This document shows, piece after piece, positions 5,150 through 6,063 of a DNA stretch of 6,063 nt. Every line of letters begins with the position of its first letter. The first letter of the stretch is position 1. The position numbers and the translations under genes are program-made. This DNA comes from UBA9337 sp038331135 (lineage in GTDB: Bacteria; Patescibacteriota; Minisyncoccia; Moranbacterales; UBA9337), in NCBI GenBank assembly GCA_038331135.1, contig JBBQOS010000049.1, positions 1 through 6,063 on the forward strand. Direction: 5' to 3'. The notes under the pieces were generated by a model. That model worked only from the letters and a program-made list of their open reading frames with translations, searched no databases and was not told the DNA's origin.

Positions 5150-6063
5150 ATGGAAGAATCAATAAAATTATCCAAAAAGATAGGTGGAAAAATAGAAATT
5201 AATTCTAAAGTAAAATTGACTAAGGATAATTTAAAAGTTCTCTATACGCCAGGAGTAGCCAGCGTCTCAAATGCAATCGCTAGAGATAAAAATTTATCTT
5301 TCCAATATACTATTCGTAAAAATACAGTAGCTGTAATTTCTGATGGCAGTGCAGTTTTAGGATTGGGAAATATTGGACCTGAGGCAGCATTACCTGTAAT
5401 GGAAGGAAAAGCCCTTTTGTTTAAAGAGTTGGGAGGAGTGGATGCTTTTCCAATTGTAATTGAAACTCAAGATTCAGATAAAATAATAGAAATTATAAAA
5501 AATATCGCGCCTACTTTTGGGGGTATAAATTTAGAGGATATTTCTGCGCCAAGGTGTTTTAAGATAGAAGAGAAACTAAAAAAAGAATTGAACATCCCAG
5601 TTTTTCATGATGATCAACATGGGACAGCAATTGTGGTTTTAGCAGGACTTATCAATTCATTGAAAGTGGTTGGGAAAAAAATTGGAAAAATAAAAATTGT
5701 AATAAGTGGAGTTGGGGCGGCTGGTGTAGCGATTGCTAAATTATTAATTGACTATGGTGCAAGAAATATTGTAATGGTGGATAGCCAAGGAATTATTTTT
5801 AAAGAGAGAGTGGGAGGACTTAATGATTCAAAAATGGAAATTGCCAAAATTACCAATCCCCAAAATTTAATGGGAACTATTCGAGATGCTCTTTGTGGGG
5901 CGGATGTTTTTATCGGCGTATCGGCGCCTAATTTAGTAAATAATGTGGATATTTCTAAAATGAATAAAAATGCAATTGTTTTTGCGATGGCCAATCCAGT
6001 TCCAGAAATTATGCCCGATTTAGCTAAGAAAGGTGGCGCCAGGATAGTAGCGACCGGAAGATC
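5150..6063 (+). CDS. Malic enzyme (NAD-type, probable), 3' end outside window
   Basis: Malic enzyme oxidatively decarboxylates L-malate to pyruvate and CO2 in the cytoplasm, reducing NAD(P)+. The frame is open from ATG 5150 to the window edge, giving 304 residues, roughly three quarters of the usual short bacterial form. Landmarks: catalytic Y32 in LYTPGV, SDGSAVLGLGNIGPEAALP (65-83), catalytic lysine K87 in VMEGKALLFK, metal-binding E129-D130 in INLEDISAP and D154-D155 in FHDDQHGTAIV. The cofactor-binding SGVGAAG (186-192) has D211 at the end of the second strand (VMVDSQG), an acidic residue that favours NAD+ over NADP+. Conserved FAMANPVPEIMP (278-289) follows. The sequence stops at ATGR, just before the expected SDFPNQVNN motif. 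No Shine-Dalgarno is seen. Cofactor preference is inference; family identity is very secure. Confidence 0.95.
   Translation, partial: MEESIKLSKKIGGKIEINSKVKLTKDNLKVLYTPGVASVSNAIARDKNLSFQYTIRKNTVAVISDGSAVLGLGNIGPEAALPVMEGKALLFKELGGVDAFPIVIETQDSDKIIEIIKNIAPTFGGINLEDISAPRCFKIEEKLKKELNIPVFHDDQHGTAIVVLAGLINSLKVVGKKIGKIKIVISGVGAAGVAIAKLLIDYGARNIVMVDSQGIIFKERVGGLNDSKMEIAKITNPQNLMGTIRDALCGADVFIGVSAPNLVNNVDISKMNKNAIVFAMANPVPEIMPDLAKKGGARIVATGR

Noticed and set aside
5752..5994. Minus-strand open frame near the right end
   Set aside because: It overlaps the conserved cofactor-binding region of malic enzyme on the + strand; its hydrophobic composition is an antisense artefact.
1..6063. Alternative genetic code (TGA as Gly or Trp), known in some CPR lineages
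   Set aside because: All genes are full length under the standard code, with glycine encoded by GGN and tryptophan by TGG; no in-frame TGA is needed.

Overview
The window is AT-rich, compactly coded DNA with every supported gene on the + strand. It most likely comes from a small-genome bacterium of the Candidate Phyla Radiation (Patescibacteria/Parcubacteria type). This placement is inference from several traits: no clear Shine-Dalgarno sequence before any start, gaps filled with degenerate TTCAAA/TTTGAA-type repeats, one such repeat inside a housekeeping gene, and a reduced enzyme set. No rRNA or phylogenetic marker confirms it. The standard bacterial code fits: no in-frame TGA is needed anywhere.

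Layout: (1) 2-652, the 3' end of ligA (NAD-dependent DNA ligase), with a 7-bp tandem repeat translated inside the helix-hairpin-helix region. (2) 653-834, a repeat-rich gap with a weak terminator candidate and an imperfect inverted repeat. (3) 835-1125 gatC and 1129-2571 gatA, two subunits of the tRNA-dependent amidotransferase, with gatB not following. (4) 2572-2803, a gap with a GTTAAC-type repeat and a possible remnant of a four-helix-bundle protein. (5) 2804-3331, an uncharacterised membrane-anchored protein with a degenerate HEPN-like C-terminus. (6) 3332-3451, a repeat gap carrying the inverted partner of the GTTAAC repeat. (7) 3452-4375, a thioredoxin-reductase-like flavoprotein with CATC but without the usual NADPH-binding arginines. 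(8) 4376-4577, a gap with a clear intrinsic terminator and a possible promoter. (9) 4578-5102, a membrane-anchored DM13-domain protein. (10) 5150 to the window end, a malic enzyme cut off by the window edge.

Functional picture: ligA and gatCA are core information-processing genes, and their adjacency echoes the ligA-gatCAB neighbourhood of Firmicutes. The second half is more metabolic or redox: a thiol-disulfide flavoenzyme, an extracytoplasmic DM13 protein with one conserved cysteine, and malic enzyme making pyruvate and reduced nicotinamide cofactor. Any link among these three is inference from proximity, and a terminator separates the flavoprotein from the next two. I see no mobile element, CRISPR array, RNA gene or evident novel multi-gene system. 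The most unusual features are the repeat translated inside ligA, the inverted repeat around the membrane-protein gene, and the altered cofactor motif of the reductase.
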